From contig OZ038422.1 in assembly GCA_964036155.1 (NCBI GenBank), forward strand, positions 50,677,201 through 50,741,200: DNA of 64,000 nt, read 5' to 3'. This document shows, piece by piece, positions 14,346-26,200 of this stretch. Below the pieces are notes generated by a model. That model was not told where the DNA came from. It did not search any database and saw only the letters and a program-made list of their open reading frames with translations. Within the stretch, counting starts at the first letter, position 1. The number at the start of each line of letters is the position of its first letter. The stretch comes from Diploscapter coronatus. Lineage: Eukaryota; Nematoda; Chromadorea; Rhabditida; Rhabditidae. Both the position numbers and the translations under genes were made by a program.

Positions 14346-17300
14346 TTGCAAAAAGAGGAAATTTTTACGCTCATCCTCCAATTCGCACATCTCGCCGTAG
14401 AATCCTGGGTAGCATTGACAGGTGTCTGATGAGTTCGTGCAGAATCCGCCGTTCATGCACGTGATACCGTTCTCGCAATTCAAGACCTAAAATGATTCAT
14501 TCTTACAATTTTAATTTTATTTTGTTGAGTTTGTGTGTTTGTCCAAGCTTAGCTCTATAATAGGTCTGCTTAACCCCAATGTGCTATACGTGACTGGAAA
14601 GGTAATTTGTTGTAGATGTGCAACGTAGAAAATTTTGAGCGATTTTGCATTGATAGTATGCTAATTTGTGGTAAAAGCTGTTTTCTAAAAAATGTTAATT
14701 TTGGATACAAAATTAGCAAATTAGTCATGAACTGAAGTTGAAAATGCATAGAAGGCAAAGTTCTGCAAATGGATTGGTCACTGTCGAAAAGGGATGAATG
14801 AGGAAGTCGTTATTGCTTGCCATTGATTGTCGTTTGTTTTCATTATTGTTTTGAAAATGGCTTGATGCTGATGTTTTGGAGCTTTGTGAAGCAAAGACCG
14901 AGCCGAGGGAGCGCGCAACTAAGGCTCGTTATGTTTTAAATGAATGATATCTGAATGGAGTTTCTCTGAATTTGTTATGCAAGTTGAAATTCATCGCGAA
15001 TAAAATAATCCGATGAGTGCGATATTTATTATCTTCGCCCATTTTTATATCTAAGCTTCACAAGCTTCGATATTTGGTTAGTTTCATGCGAGTTTATTGG
15101 TGGTTGCTTATTCGGAACAATGATAAATATCCTACCTTCTCGCACCTCAGTCCGGTGTATTTCGGAGGGCATACGCACCGGTAGCCATTGTAGTAATTGG
15201 ACTGAAGTCGTTGACTTATTGACGACAAGTATATGATGGTGAATCATCAAAAGTTGATGAAAATTTATGCATTCTATTTACCGCGCAAGTCGCTCCGTTT
15301 AAGCACTTGTGATCCTCGCAGTGTTCTTCGTCGAGGTCCTGACAGCCGTACATACCGATACCATCGCCCGTATAGCCTTCGGGGCAGCTACACTGCAATT
15401 TTAAAATTTGAAGTGTTTTCTCCGCAATTGCTAAATGAAAATCTAACGGACTCTATACTTGGGAACAGAAAAGGTAGGATAGAGTACGATGAAATAGCCT
15501 TGGAAAGAGTACCCGTTAATCCATCAAATAGTAGTTTTCATTCTCGCCTCATGATTCTATTCTAGCCGTAAGAAAAGATAATGCATCAAGTGAATAAATT
15601 TCAAATTCCCAAAAATTTTCAGAAATTTCACTGAAACCTACTGTCACTCCTCCGGACGTCATCGAATCACTCGCTTGAATGCACTTCGCTCTGTGGTTGC
15701 AAGGGTTGTTCCTCTTGCAGTCTTCAATCTTCTTACACTTTCTTCCATCACCCGTATATCCTAAAATCAGCTTTATTTTCTAGAAGATCGGAAAAGCTCC
15801 GACCTAACGGACATGGTGTGCAGACGTATGATCCGTGCAGGTTCATGCATTCGGTTTTTGGCGATCGGGAGCACGGGTAGTTCGGACCGTCCTCGCACTC
15901 ATCGATGTCCACGCACACGCCGCCTTCGTCTGGAAAAAGGTAATAAGTTTGTCTTGTTCGGGATGTTTTGCAAAGGGATAATCGGTTCACATTCGAAAGT
16001 TCTTTAGATATTTGTATCCCAGATTGAAGCTGAAATATTAATTCTTGAGCAATTACACGACTGATTTTTAATATGCAACAATAGCTCATAAGGATCAACC
16101 TTTGAGCCCTTTAGGGCACCCCTTGCACTCGAATGATCCAGGTAGATTTACGCAGTCGACTCCCGGGTGACACGGATTGGAGTCGCATTCGTTGACGTCG
16201 ATACAGACCGGGTTGTCGGGATCTGGTGAGGAAGTGAAGCCCCATTCGCAGATGCATTTGTAGTTTGCCCAAAATGTTAATATTATTCAAAAAAAATGAG
16301 AAGAATGTTCAAAAATATATATTTCAATTTAGGCTGCTTATTGGAGTCATGAAATAAATTTAAGTGAGAATTTATCTCAGTTCAACAGGATGTCCTATGA
16401 TGTGGAATGATGAAATGTTCAACACGGGCTTCGACTGCACAGCATAAATATCAGGAATAGTTTTCATAAGTTTCACAAACTATCATATGGTTGAGCAAAA
16501 TAAACTGTCCAATGTATTTTTGATAGACGTGAGTAAAATTATAAAATTGCATTTTTCACATTTTTCAGCTACCTGTCCATCAGCCCTATCAACATCGACG
16601 CAGTGTCCGTGAGATCCACAAAGATTGTAACTCTGACTGCATGACGACATCTGGTACTGACACAATGGCCCATGGTAGCCTTTGGTGCAGTGACAGCTGA
16701 ATTTCTTAAACTAGTCCGCAGAGCATATCATCAAAAAGACTTCACTTCTGTCATCCTATCCTGATACCTATTTTGTATATGAAATTTGATAGTTTTAATA
16801 AATAGAGAATAGATATATTCAGGATAGATTTTCTTGGCGCTTATTAAACAAGTCTCACATGAAGCTCCCATTAGTGTTCTCGCAGGTGGCATTGTTCTGG
16901 CACCCAGCGTGAGTCCCGTTGTAGATTTCACACTCGTTCACGTCAAATTCGCATTTGTCACCCTGAGTTTGGCAAAATGGAATTTAAAAAAAAAAAAAAA
17001 AAACAAAAACAAAAAAAATTCAATCCTACAGTTCTATGCATCGGACAGATGCAGACGAATTTGCCGCCGTAGCTGGGAACGCACTGCCCACCAGCCTGAC
17101 AGGGCATGTCTCGGCAGCCGTCTTTGGTTAGCAGCGCTTGGATGCTCCTTGAAGATTAAGTAGAGGAAGTTGTTAACTCGTTAGGATAAGTGTTATGATA
17201 TGTACGAGTTCAGAATCAGATCCATGAAATAGTCAAAATCAGTCAAGGTCAAACCCAAGTTACATTAAGGATCATAATTTTTAGAATCTGACTGTGATGA

Positions 17301-19614
17301 CAGAAATGCAATCATGAGAAGTTTTAGACTTACGCCAATTGCTTCTGCAACCTCACAATTGTTCCCCGTCTTCTGAACTCCCTGATATCCCTGTCTCTCT
17401 TCCACGAAGTCATGTTCTGCATGGCCTTGGTCATGGTGGTGAGCTGAAATTTCAAAATTTGTCTGGAAAAAGAATGTTCTGACCTTCTGCACGATGGCTT
17501 TCATCGAATTGATGGTTATGATGAGGCCTTTGCCCATGTCATCGGTCCTCTTGGAATAAGTCTGGACCTTGTCCTTGACGAGTGTCAGCTCTTCACTGAG
17601 TTGGGTGAGTTGGAGCTAAAAATGGATTTCGATTATTCAGTTTGCTGACTTATGCATAGTGCTTTGTTTACGCACTATTTTTGACTTGCTATATTTTGAA
17701 GCCTATTAAACCTCTTTCACAGGGTATAATCGCCCTGGAAAACTTTAACGTAAAATTAGCATGTTTCAAAAAATAAGTTAACCTAAAAGCAATTTTTAAA
17801 CCAATGCTGATATACTGGTTTACAGCTCTTGCAAAAGGAAAAATTAGATTACGCTCTTTCAATTCAAAATGAAATTGGATTGCATTATTAATTTCAAAGT
17901 CAAGTCTTCATTTCACAGAGCTGATCGTCATTCATGTATCGGCTGAAACGCATTATGGTTGGCGGCAAGAAGAAGGGCGCTGGTGGTGGAGCCATTCCAG
18001 AGGGAGACTACGAGAAGGGCAAGAAGGTGCGCGAAATAGAAGTCACAATCATCATTCATCACGATGATTCGTAAAACCATCATCTTCTTGAGATCAAGCA
18101 AGAACATCGTCATTTTGAAAAGCCACACTTCACCTTGGTGATTTGTAGATGATACCATCTTAGAATCGAGCAGAAGACCTTATCATAGAAAAGTCATTCC
18201 AAATCTCGATGAATTGTAAAAAGTCTTAAGACCAAAAACATTTCATCTTTGAGAACTAACCCTTCATTATTATTTGTAAAATTCTCTGGCTCGTCAGTTT
18301 GGTCAAATCATCGTTTTTACTCATAAACTGTTAATTTCTTTGAAATTTATCGAATTTCTTTCCAGCTATTCAAGTCGCGATGCGAGCAGTGCCACGTGGT
18401 GGATTCGCTGGCGACGAAGGCCGGTCCGACGCTCAACGGGCTCATCGGCCGTAAGAGCGGCACCGTCCAGGGGTTCGACTATTCTGCTGCCAACAAGAGC
18501 AAGGTGCGGAGGAGGGAGACTCGTAGTGCATGAACAATCTTGGCGGGCCGATTCTCGTAGTGTCAAAATAATCTTGATAGGCTCGGCTCCGTACCGACAT
18601 ATCCAAATTCTCACCGTATCGATTTCAGAGCGTAGTGTGGACGCGCGAGACGTTGTTCGAGTACCTGGCCGATCCGAAGAAGTACATCCCCGGCACGAAG
18701 ATGGTCTTCGCCGGACTCAAGAAAGCCAACGAACGTGCTGATCTCATCAAGTACGGGTTTACTCTCATTCGACAACTTGATACTTTCCTAAGTTTCCGTA
18801 CGATAAACCATCCAAAAGCATTCTTGCTTCGCTAATGATATATTGCGGACTACAAAAACAGATTGATCCGAATTCACCGAAGTAATATGCCGCATTTCCA
18901 GGTTTCTCGAGGAAGAATCGAAGAAGCCGGCGATCAAGTGAGCGCACGATTACGAGATCACTCGACGTACAGTGTGAGGATTCCGAAAGACCCTTTCTTC
19001 GACGTCATCAAATCATCTTTCTTCTCCTCTCCTCTGCTCGCGATTGATGATAGACGTTTGTGGGCGATCGAATAAAGGCCTTTCACTGGGACTATTGTTT
19101 TTATTTTCTGTTATGATCCAAGAGAAATTGTCAAAAATTGAACAAAAACTCAATGATTTCGTGTTTCTTTTTTCAGAATGTAAAAAAAAAACTTTCGAAC
19201 CAGCAGACTACGCTTGCTCATTTAAAGGAGAAAAATTTGATTTATGCTTCATAGAAAATCGATATCAATTCAGAAAAATGGGTATTCGTGTGGGGGATTT
19301 CATCAGCTTTCTGGCAATAAACAAGTCAACTTACTGCATTTGGGAGCTCCGTGATATCGGTGTCACCAACCCTGATCCGTCCTTTGCCATTCGTCTTGAA
19401 GGTGATGTTCTTGCCGGCCCCCGATTCGAAGTACATGTGCCCGTCCACCATGATTATTCTCGATCTAATTTACAGATCCCTGATTTTCTGTTAAGTTAAA
19501 TTTTACTCACCTCGGTTCATTCGAATCCGCAATTTCGATGTCGGAATAGTCATCGGATCCGACAATCCCGATACAAATCAATAGGAAAAGCGGAACCACA
19601 AATTTGATCCGCAT
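486..19614 (-). CDS. CUBN: Cubilin-like giant EGF/CUB protein
   Basis: This is a secreted multidomain endocytic receptor of the cubilin type. The start at 19614 gives a hydrophobic signal peptide ([20 protein letters not shown]). The second exon (19335-19464) carries [15 protein letters not shown], which matches the segment before the coiled coil in vertebrate cubilin. Next come a coiled coil, about eight EGF modules and about twenty CUB modules. Cubilin of vertebrates has eight EGFs and 27 CUBs, so the order is the same and the CUB count is lower. I see no transmembrane segment, as expected for cubilin, which works through a membrane partner. There are roughly 50 exons with short introns. 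The last visible CUB stops halfway: after VVKVRF the frame reaches a stop at 486-488. Either the protein ends in a half CUB, or a donor at AAG/GTTCGC leads to exons left of the window. The cytochrome c gene occupies the intron 17616-19334. Confidence 0.88.
14388..17150 (-). other. Cubilin EGF-module block (about eight EGFs)
   Basis: Successive small exons encode EGF modules. Recognisable starts are [12 protein letters not shown] (near 17.1 kb), [11 protein letters not shown] (16.9 kb), [15 protein letters not shown] (16.6 kb), [16 protein letters not shown] (16.2 kb), [13 protein letters not shown] (15.9 kb), [14 protein letters not shown] (15.7 kb), [13 protein letters not shown] (15.3 kb) and [14 protein letters not shown] (14.45 kb). 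At least three carry the D-x-(D/N)-E-C start of calcium-binding EGFs. The order of plain and calcium-binding EGFs is like that of cubilin. Confidence 0.85.
17334..17615 (-). other. Cubilin N-terminal coiled-coil exons
   Basis: Two exons (17484-17615 and 17334-17443) encode a Cys-free, Leu/Lys-rich helical stretch beginning [20 protein letters not shown] and ending RLQKQLA, with heptad-like hydrophobic spacing. In vertebrate cubilin the equivalent segment trimerises the receptor. That role is known for the family and inferred here. Both exon joins keep the reading frame. Confidence 0.75.
17955..18941 (+). CDS. cyc-2: Cytochrome c, nested in a cubilin intron
   Basis: Four exons (17955-18026, 18366-18503, 18629-18750, 18902-18941) encode 123 residues. 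Cytochrome c carries electrons from complex III to complex IV in the mitochondrial intermembrane space and triggers apoptosis in many animals. The haem-attachment motif CEQCH is present, along with [21 protein letters not shown], and the Met-ligand segment [16 protein letters not shown]. Compared with C. elegans CYC-2.1 it has a basic, Gly-rich N-terminal addition ([12 protein letters not shown]) and a Lys-rich C-terminus. An in-frame ATG at 17934 would add seven residues (MYRLKRI). I prefer 17955 by analogy with family N-termini. An acceptor-like TTTCACAG ends at 17918, possibly a trans-splice site. The whole gene lies inside the opposite-strand cubilin intron 17616-19334. Confidence 0.96.
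19071..19076 (+). other. Poly(A) signal AATAAA of cytochrome c
   Basis: A canonical AATAAA lies 130 bases after the cytochrome c stop. It is still inside the host cubilin intron, so the nested transcript probably ends before the next cubilin exon at 19335. Confidence 0.7.
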
Positions 19615-19912
19615 GTTTTGATTTCTTAGTGATAAAGCTGTTAGACGAGCATTAGATCGTTGAAAAATTGACGAAAGTTTAGTAAATAGTCCTCTTGAAT
19701 GGATTGATTTGTTGGGGTTTTGTAATTTGATACTTCATATTAGATCGAGAAGGAAGGGAACGAGTCACAATTATTGCGTATCATTAATATAAACATTAGC
19801 TCAAAGCGTAAAACACAGGAGCTCATCATTTGTTCGGGGGTCAAGAAATTAGAATACATGAAAAATCGATTAAAAATGAGTGGGGGTTTAGAAATCGCCC
19901 TGAACTGTTCCG
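19615..19912. promoter_or_regulatory. Divergent promoter between cubilin and the Cys-rich peptide
   Basis: This 298-base AT-rich gap separates two start codons facing away from each other (cubilin at 19614 minus, Cys-rich peptide at 19913 plus). It must hold the promoter or 5' untranslated sequence of at least one of them. I see no clear TATA box or coding potential. Confidence 0.4.
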
Positions 19913-20317
19913 ATGTCGTCGTGTCGCGTCCTTCTTGCAGCCGCGTTGCTGCTCTCCTGCGCCCTGCTCATCGGCGCCTGCCACTTCAGGTTCCAGTGTT
20001 GGTTGAGATGCGGGGTGAGTTTCTAAAATATGCAAAAAAAAAAGTTTCGAAAAACCTCTGGAAGCCTCACAATGATTTGCGAAGTTTCCAAAACAAATTT
20101 AATAAACAATTTTCAGACCTTCTCGACGCAATGCCTGAACAGCGTGTGCATCTGCGACGAAGATGATCTGGATTATCACAGGTTTGTTCCAGAACGAACC
20201 AGGAACAAACCTTCAGAGATCAGAGACAAACATTCCAGAGCCACGTTCACCGCTTCTGTCGCGTCTAGCGACAAAGGAGCCCTGAATAAGCCGAAAGCAA
20301 TCTCCGACATCCTTTGA
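19913..20317 (+). CDS. Secreted Cys-rich peptide with CS-alpha-beta (defensin-like) spacing
   Basis: Two exons (19913-20014, 20117-20317) join in frame through GTGAGT and TTTCAG to give 100 residues. Residues 1-22 form a signal peptide (MSSCRVLLAAALLLSCALLI, then GA). The mature part begins with six cysteines spaced C-x5-C-x3-C-x6-C-x4-C-x-C (Cys 23, 29, 33, 40, 45, 47). The C-xxx-C and C-x-C pairs in this order are the signature of CS-alpha-beta peptides, which include arthropod and nematode (ABF) defensins. An acidic patch (DEDDLD) and about 50 hydrophilic Cys-free residues follow. The sequence between cysteines is not one I recognise and the net charge near the core is not clearly cationic, so an antimicrobial role is only a hypothesis. 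It could be another small secreted nematode peptide. Confidence 0.75.
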
Positions 20318-20337
20318 CCAATTGTAAAGTGGTTTTT

Positions 20338-20343
20338 AATAAA
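20338..20343 (+). other. Poly(A) signal AATAAA of the Cys-rich peptide gene
   Basis: AATAAA lies 21 bases after the stop codon, consistent with the very short 3' untranslated regions common in nematodes. Confidence 0.7.
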
Positions 20344-20699
20344 TTCGAATTTCTTCGAGAAAATATTTGTTTATCATTTGTTGTGTCAGAATTGTTATGG
20401 ATAAAAGGTATTTTTTTTGCAAAAATAAAAAACGATTTTCACCGAAAAATAGAATTCCAATTGCGTTGATCGACGACTTGGGCGCGTACTTCGTGAAACG
20501 TGGTGTGCCTCGCCCCACTTACCTCTTTCAATTTGCAAAACCGCTGCAAGATCATGTTGTTTTGAAGGTAAATCTTCAAATTTTAGGATAAAATCATCAA
20601 AGACAAATGCATGTGTGGGGCCAGGAGATTGACTTCTTCGAGCTCAGAAACCTCGACTTCGACTTCAAGTCACTACGATTGAATTCTAAAAGATTTCAA

Positions 20700-23237
20700 A
20701 TATTCAGTGTCGTATAATTTCCGGTTTCAATCCCTGCTCGTAATCACGTACATCTTTTCTAGGAATAAATCGTTATTTCGTTTTCTTGTTGGAATTTGAA
20801 TACATTTTTTAAAATAAATAATTTCCCTTGTTTGGCTTGATTTTTGACTTCATATTTTTCTTCTAAATTCCATTGAAAGTGAATCTTATGAATAAAAAAC
20901 GACATTCTCGATGGAAATTTGAGATCTCGAAAGTGGAGATGAATTTATTAACGAAGTTGGAAAAGGTTTCCCTTCTCTTTCTATAACTGATTGATACATG
21001 ATATATTTTCCGATAAAGATAAGCTGTTCTTTTCTAAAAATTTATGAATTCAAGAAATGAGTCTATTAGTGGAAGTTTCTTCTTCCCCTTTTATAACTGA
21101 CTGACTGATATGATATCCTTTGACTGATAATGATAAGGGGCTGCGGATGAAAGTGATAGGGGAATGATAATAAATCAGCAAACGGGTCTGTCAGAAGACG
21201 TGTCGCGCGTGCCTCCCGGGATGAAAGCTGCCCTTTCCTGCCACTATCAATTTTATCAACTTAGGATTTAGGAAATTGGGAGTAGAGGTGATTTATGAAG
21301 TCTTATGGCTAATTCGGGATTTCGTTAAGGATCTGTATATTTAGAAAACGAAACTTATCGAGAAACTATTATTGGTTCTCTCCTGTCATTTGGATTTTAA
21401 ACCAATTCTCTGTATCATATCTTGAGATTCATCCGGTTTGAGATATTCCTATTCTGTCGGATATTTTCGAAAGGAATCCCCAGAAGCACCAATATTTCTG
21501 TGATTTACTAGCAGAAAAATTTCTGTAGCTTATTTAAAATCGGCATTTTTCTTTTCAAGAATTCCCTGTTCATTTCAATTTCCCAAAATGTCACTTTCAC
21601 TGGAGGTTCATCGTGCCTATATCTTACTTTTAAATCTCCCGAAAGCGGAATTTCGCATGATACTTGAAATCCTGAAATCGACTCGAATCGAACATAAAAA
21701 ATGGTGTGAAAAAGTGTAACGACCCAGAGAAAGCGAGACTTCGAGAAATAGTTAGCAAAATTTTATCGGAAGAGAAAAATCGTTGATCTCTTCCAGTCTC
21801 TCATTAGGGTCATGATGACAGTTAGCCTCTAGCTGTGAGAAAATTGACGAAATCGAAGGTTTCTCCAGCGATTTTTTTCGCCCCATGAATTTGACACCGT
21901 TGAAATATCGCCTTGGAAGGAAAAAAAACTCCGATCGGATACATTTGTATCATGCTGAAAATCAAAATACGAAGAATTAAAACAGAACCTTTTCAAGGTC
22001 TAAAATAGTTCAATAGGTTAATCGGAAATGATAATATAATTTATTGCGGATAACGTCCAGTTATTTTTTAATGCATTCCAGAAATTTCCGAAGGGAAAAA
22101 TGATGAAACATTGCATAATTTTGTCCTTAATGTGGAAAGCTAGTCCTGAATCTTAATCAAATAATTTATCCATCAATATGATCATGCTTTTGACAGAAAA
22201 TGCTTGCAGATAATATAAATTTTGGAGGAATGACTCATTAAACCTCTAACTGATTAGCAATATTTATTCTTCTAATTCCTAAAACTTTCATATCTTATCC
22301 AAAATTTTAAATGAATACCCCCTCATAAATGTCTTAATTTCTTTATTATAGCGATATCCGGCATTCAAAGTTCATATTCTTTGCTTCTCTCGAGGAAGGA
22401 AACTCGTTTCGACCGTCATAATTGAATTAAAGCCGAAAGCAAAGATATACGTGATTCATGGATTTTCCCGAAAGGCATGCCCCTTTCTAGAAAAAGTGAC
22501 AATTTTTTATTTTTAGCGACTTATAATCTAAATACCAGCTGAATTTATAATTATGTTTTAATATAAATACAAAAATAAAGTGGTTTATTAATCCCTGAGC
22601 AAATTGTGTACAATGAGAATGTGTCAGTGATTTGCAGAAAATACAAGCCTCAGGCATATGAAGCTCCGTCCACTTTTTATCATAGTTAACGAGCTTTGTA
22701 CCTCACGTAAAAAGCTCCATTTAGCGTAGCCCTAGGGTGTTATTGTTAATGGAATGCAATTTACGTAAAATACAAGATTCCTTGATTATGATATTATAAC
22801 AGATGAACGGAGACTTCATATTTCCATAAATATAACAATTTAAACGAATGCGAACTGGAGATTTAGAATCTTCTTAAGAACGTAAATATATTTAAAATTT
22901 TCAAATCTAAATCTAATAAATTATTTCTAATGCACGACGTTAGATCTTATCATCGTCTGCAAATTCTCTTTAAAATCGAGGCAGTTTGTTGTTTTTGCTT
23001 AAAGTTCCGAAATTGCGCTTGTTCTACAGCATTTCTTGTAAAATTCGCGTTTTTGTGTGTAAATTTTTAGGGCTTGGGAGTGGGACCCGAATAAATATAC
23101 GAAAAGATATTTTTTTTTAATTTAAGAGAGTAGTCTAGGCAATTTTAAGTTCAAATAATGAGAATTTTGAGATATTAGGGAAATTGAGAGAAGATAGAAA
23201 AATGAAGATCGTGATAAGTTTAAGAGGAATTCGAAAT
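20700..23237. other. Intergenic region, AT-rich, no gene recognised
   Basis: This region lies between the 3' sides of the Cys-rich peptide gene (+) and the collagen gene (-). No open frame gives a recognisable protein on either strand. It holds a duplicated segment rich in GATAAG motifs near 20.95-21.18 kb and a short GC-richer patch near 21.19-21.25 kb. Confidence 0.5.
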
Positions 23238-26200
23238 TTATCGTCGGGTTCCGTCCTCGAAGAACACTCCTCCGTCGATGGCGCAATATTTCGGGCAAAT
23301 TCCCTGGAAATTGAAATTAATAGTCTATTTAAATTATATACTATCAGTATTTTTCATATATAGTGAGCCTAATTTGAATTAAATGGCTAATTCTGTTAAT
23401 AACTCATCTTATAAATGAATCTTATATTAAATCGAGTATAAATTTTATATTATTTATGATAAATTAAACTGACCTTCTCTCCACTTGGTCCTGCAGGTCC
23501 GGGAGCACTAAATTAGTCAATTAAAATGAGAATTTTGCGTAAGATAATTACCCAATTGGTCCTGGAGCTCCGTCCGTTCCTAAATTTCAGCTCAATAAAA
23601 CTTTAAGTCTCGAAAAAATTAGTAAAAAATTAAAAATCGATATTTCTTTGAGACGTAAGGTTTCAATTTCGTTTCAGTACCTGGTGGTCCATCCTAAAAT
23701 AAAAAATCAAACGTTTAAACATAAAAACAATAGATAAATCGACGTACGGGTCCAGGGGGCTGAAATTAAATCAATTAAAAATTTATTTTAAAAAAATTTA
23801 AAAGATACGTACTCCTTTGGGTCCAGGGGCTGAAATTTAATAATTACTTCGGGCTCAAAAACTATCATTTTTAACTTACGTCCAGAGGGTCCATCCAAAC
23901 CTGGTGCTCCAGCTGAAATAAATTGTTACAATTAAGGATTAATCTAAAATTATGAATTATGTTCAAGAATTTACGTGGGCCAGGGGGTCCTCTGAAATCA
24001 AATAGATTAATAATAAAAGAAGAAAAAGGGAAAAAATCTTACGGTGGTCCGACATCTCCCTAAAATATTTAAATTAAATTTTAACGTAAATAACATATAA
24101 ATGCACATACGGGTTCTCCAGGTGCTCTGAAATATCAATTATTAGAGATTTAATTAATTTAATTTTTATTTGAACTCACCCAGGGGTCAGCGGCTCAGAT
24201 TGGGCAGGGATCTAAAATTTACGCTTTTATTCAAGCCCGAAATTTCTATAGGTAAAATACTCACGCCAGGTTCACCAGCAGGGCCAGTAGCCTAAAAATT
24301 AAAGTTTAACGCATATATTAGAATTTTAACAGAATAAATTGACGTACGCCAGGTTCTCCCTAAAATAAGATAAATTATTAAAGGATGCTGAGGAAAAAAG
24401 AATAAATCCGCTTACAGCTGGTCCAGGGGGTCTAAAATTTAATTATAAGCAACTTTTTCAGGCACAAATCTAAATTTACCCTCGTGGGCCAGGGCTACCA
24501 GGTGAGGCATCGATTCCAGGTCGGCCGGGTGCTAAAATAGAAAAAAAATTACATGTATAAATGAGAATAGCAGGCAAAAATAGGCAAAATACGAGTATTT
24601 TACATAAACAAATCGGGATTTTTGTTTTTACCTATTCTTACGGTATAAATAGGAAAAAAAACTCACAGCCAGCCTCTCCGGGATCACATGTAAATTCATC
24701 ATGAATTCAGGATCATTTGGTACCAAACATGAACTATCTATCGATTTACCCGATTTAGATCGAGTTTTTTAATCGTTTCACTCGATAAACGGTTCATTTT
24801 GGCTACAAATTGATAAAGAATTCTCGAAAAGTCCATACCAGGAGCTCCAGCTAAAATGTATATTATTGTATAAATTCATTCATTTAAATATAAATATAAG
24901 TCATACGTGGTCCGGGTGGGCCTCTGAAATCGAATAAATTAATGAATTAGGCGAAAGACTCAAAGATAATTCTTACGGTGGTCCTTGTGGGCAGGGTTTG
25001 CATGGAGGTGGGGTCGATGGCTCGCAAGGCGCGACGGGTGGGGCTCCGGGCTTTCCCTTTAATCATTATCAATAGACTAGGCCTTGTATAGAAGTTATAA
25101 ATGAATTTACTGGAGTTCCAGGGGCGCCCTGTAATTAAAATAGTCAAATTTGTCATGTGTTACAAATCTATCTTACAGGTCTTCCGGGTCGTCCTTAATT
25201 TGTTAAATATTCATAGTCAAATTATATGAATTATAAAATAAGCTGCTATACACAACTTATCAATGTAGATATAAATTGACTAGGAATATTTACCGGGCTT
25301 CTGAAATAGAATTTAATTAAAATTGAAGCTAAATAAATCGTTGAAGATGGCTTACTCCGGGAGGTCCCTGAAATTACATTCATTAGTAATTTAAAATTAA
25401 TTTTTGATAAATATTAAAAAAAAAAAAAAACTAATAGGTAGTAATAATACCTGAGGGCCGGGGGGTCTAAAATAAAATATATTAAGTCAAATACAGTATT
25501 CCTAAAAATTTACCCAGGAAGGCAGCATCCGTCGCACTGGAGGTTGGGTGCTGGGTTGACTTCGGGTCCTCCATAGGCCTGCTGCTGAGCGGGCTCTGGG
25601 GATCCGTAAGCCTGAAATCAAATTTGTATTGCTTTCAAATTGTCCATTTCTATTTCTATTTTGATTTTAGAAAGTTGTTTTATGCCAACATTTGTTGACT
25701 AAGTGTTCATTTGACTTAATTTTAATATCGGGTTCAAAATCTTAATGTATCCAAACTTTTCGGGCAAAAAATAATTTTAGGTTTAGGGCTAATTTATTTA
25801 TATGATACCTGACGGGCAGTACGGTTTCTTGGCGCGTTGGCGGCCTTCATGTAATTCACTTCTGCGTAGATGTCTTTTGCTGATCCCTGAAAGTTTATTT
25901 TTCATCTGTGAGTAATCCATGAAAGATTTAAAGAATTAACTTTGGCCTATTCATCTTGGTAGATGATACCTTTCGAAACTGGTTAAAAATTAAGAGGGAA
26001 ATTTTATGAACGTCATAACTTAAACAAGGATCTAAGTTAAGTTTTGAAGTTTACCTTGCAGAATTGAAGCTCATGCTCCATTTGTCGTCGAACATGGCTG
26101 ACGTACTGAAAAACTCGAATATTTCTTCAAGCAAGATTTAAAATAACACTGCGAGTTGATATTCTTGCATCTACTGAAGACGAACTAGACGAAGTACGTT

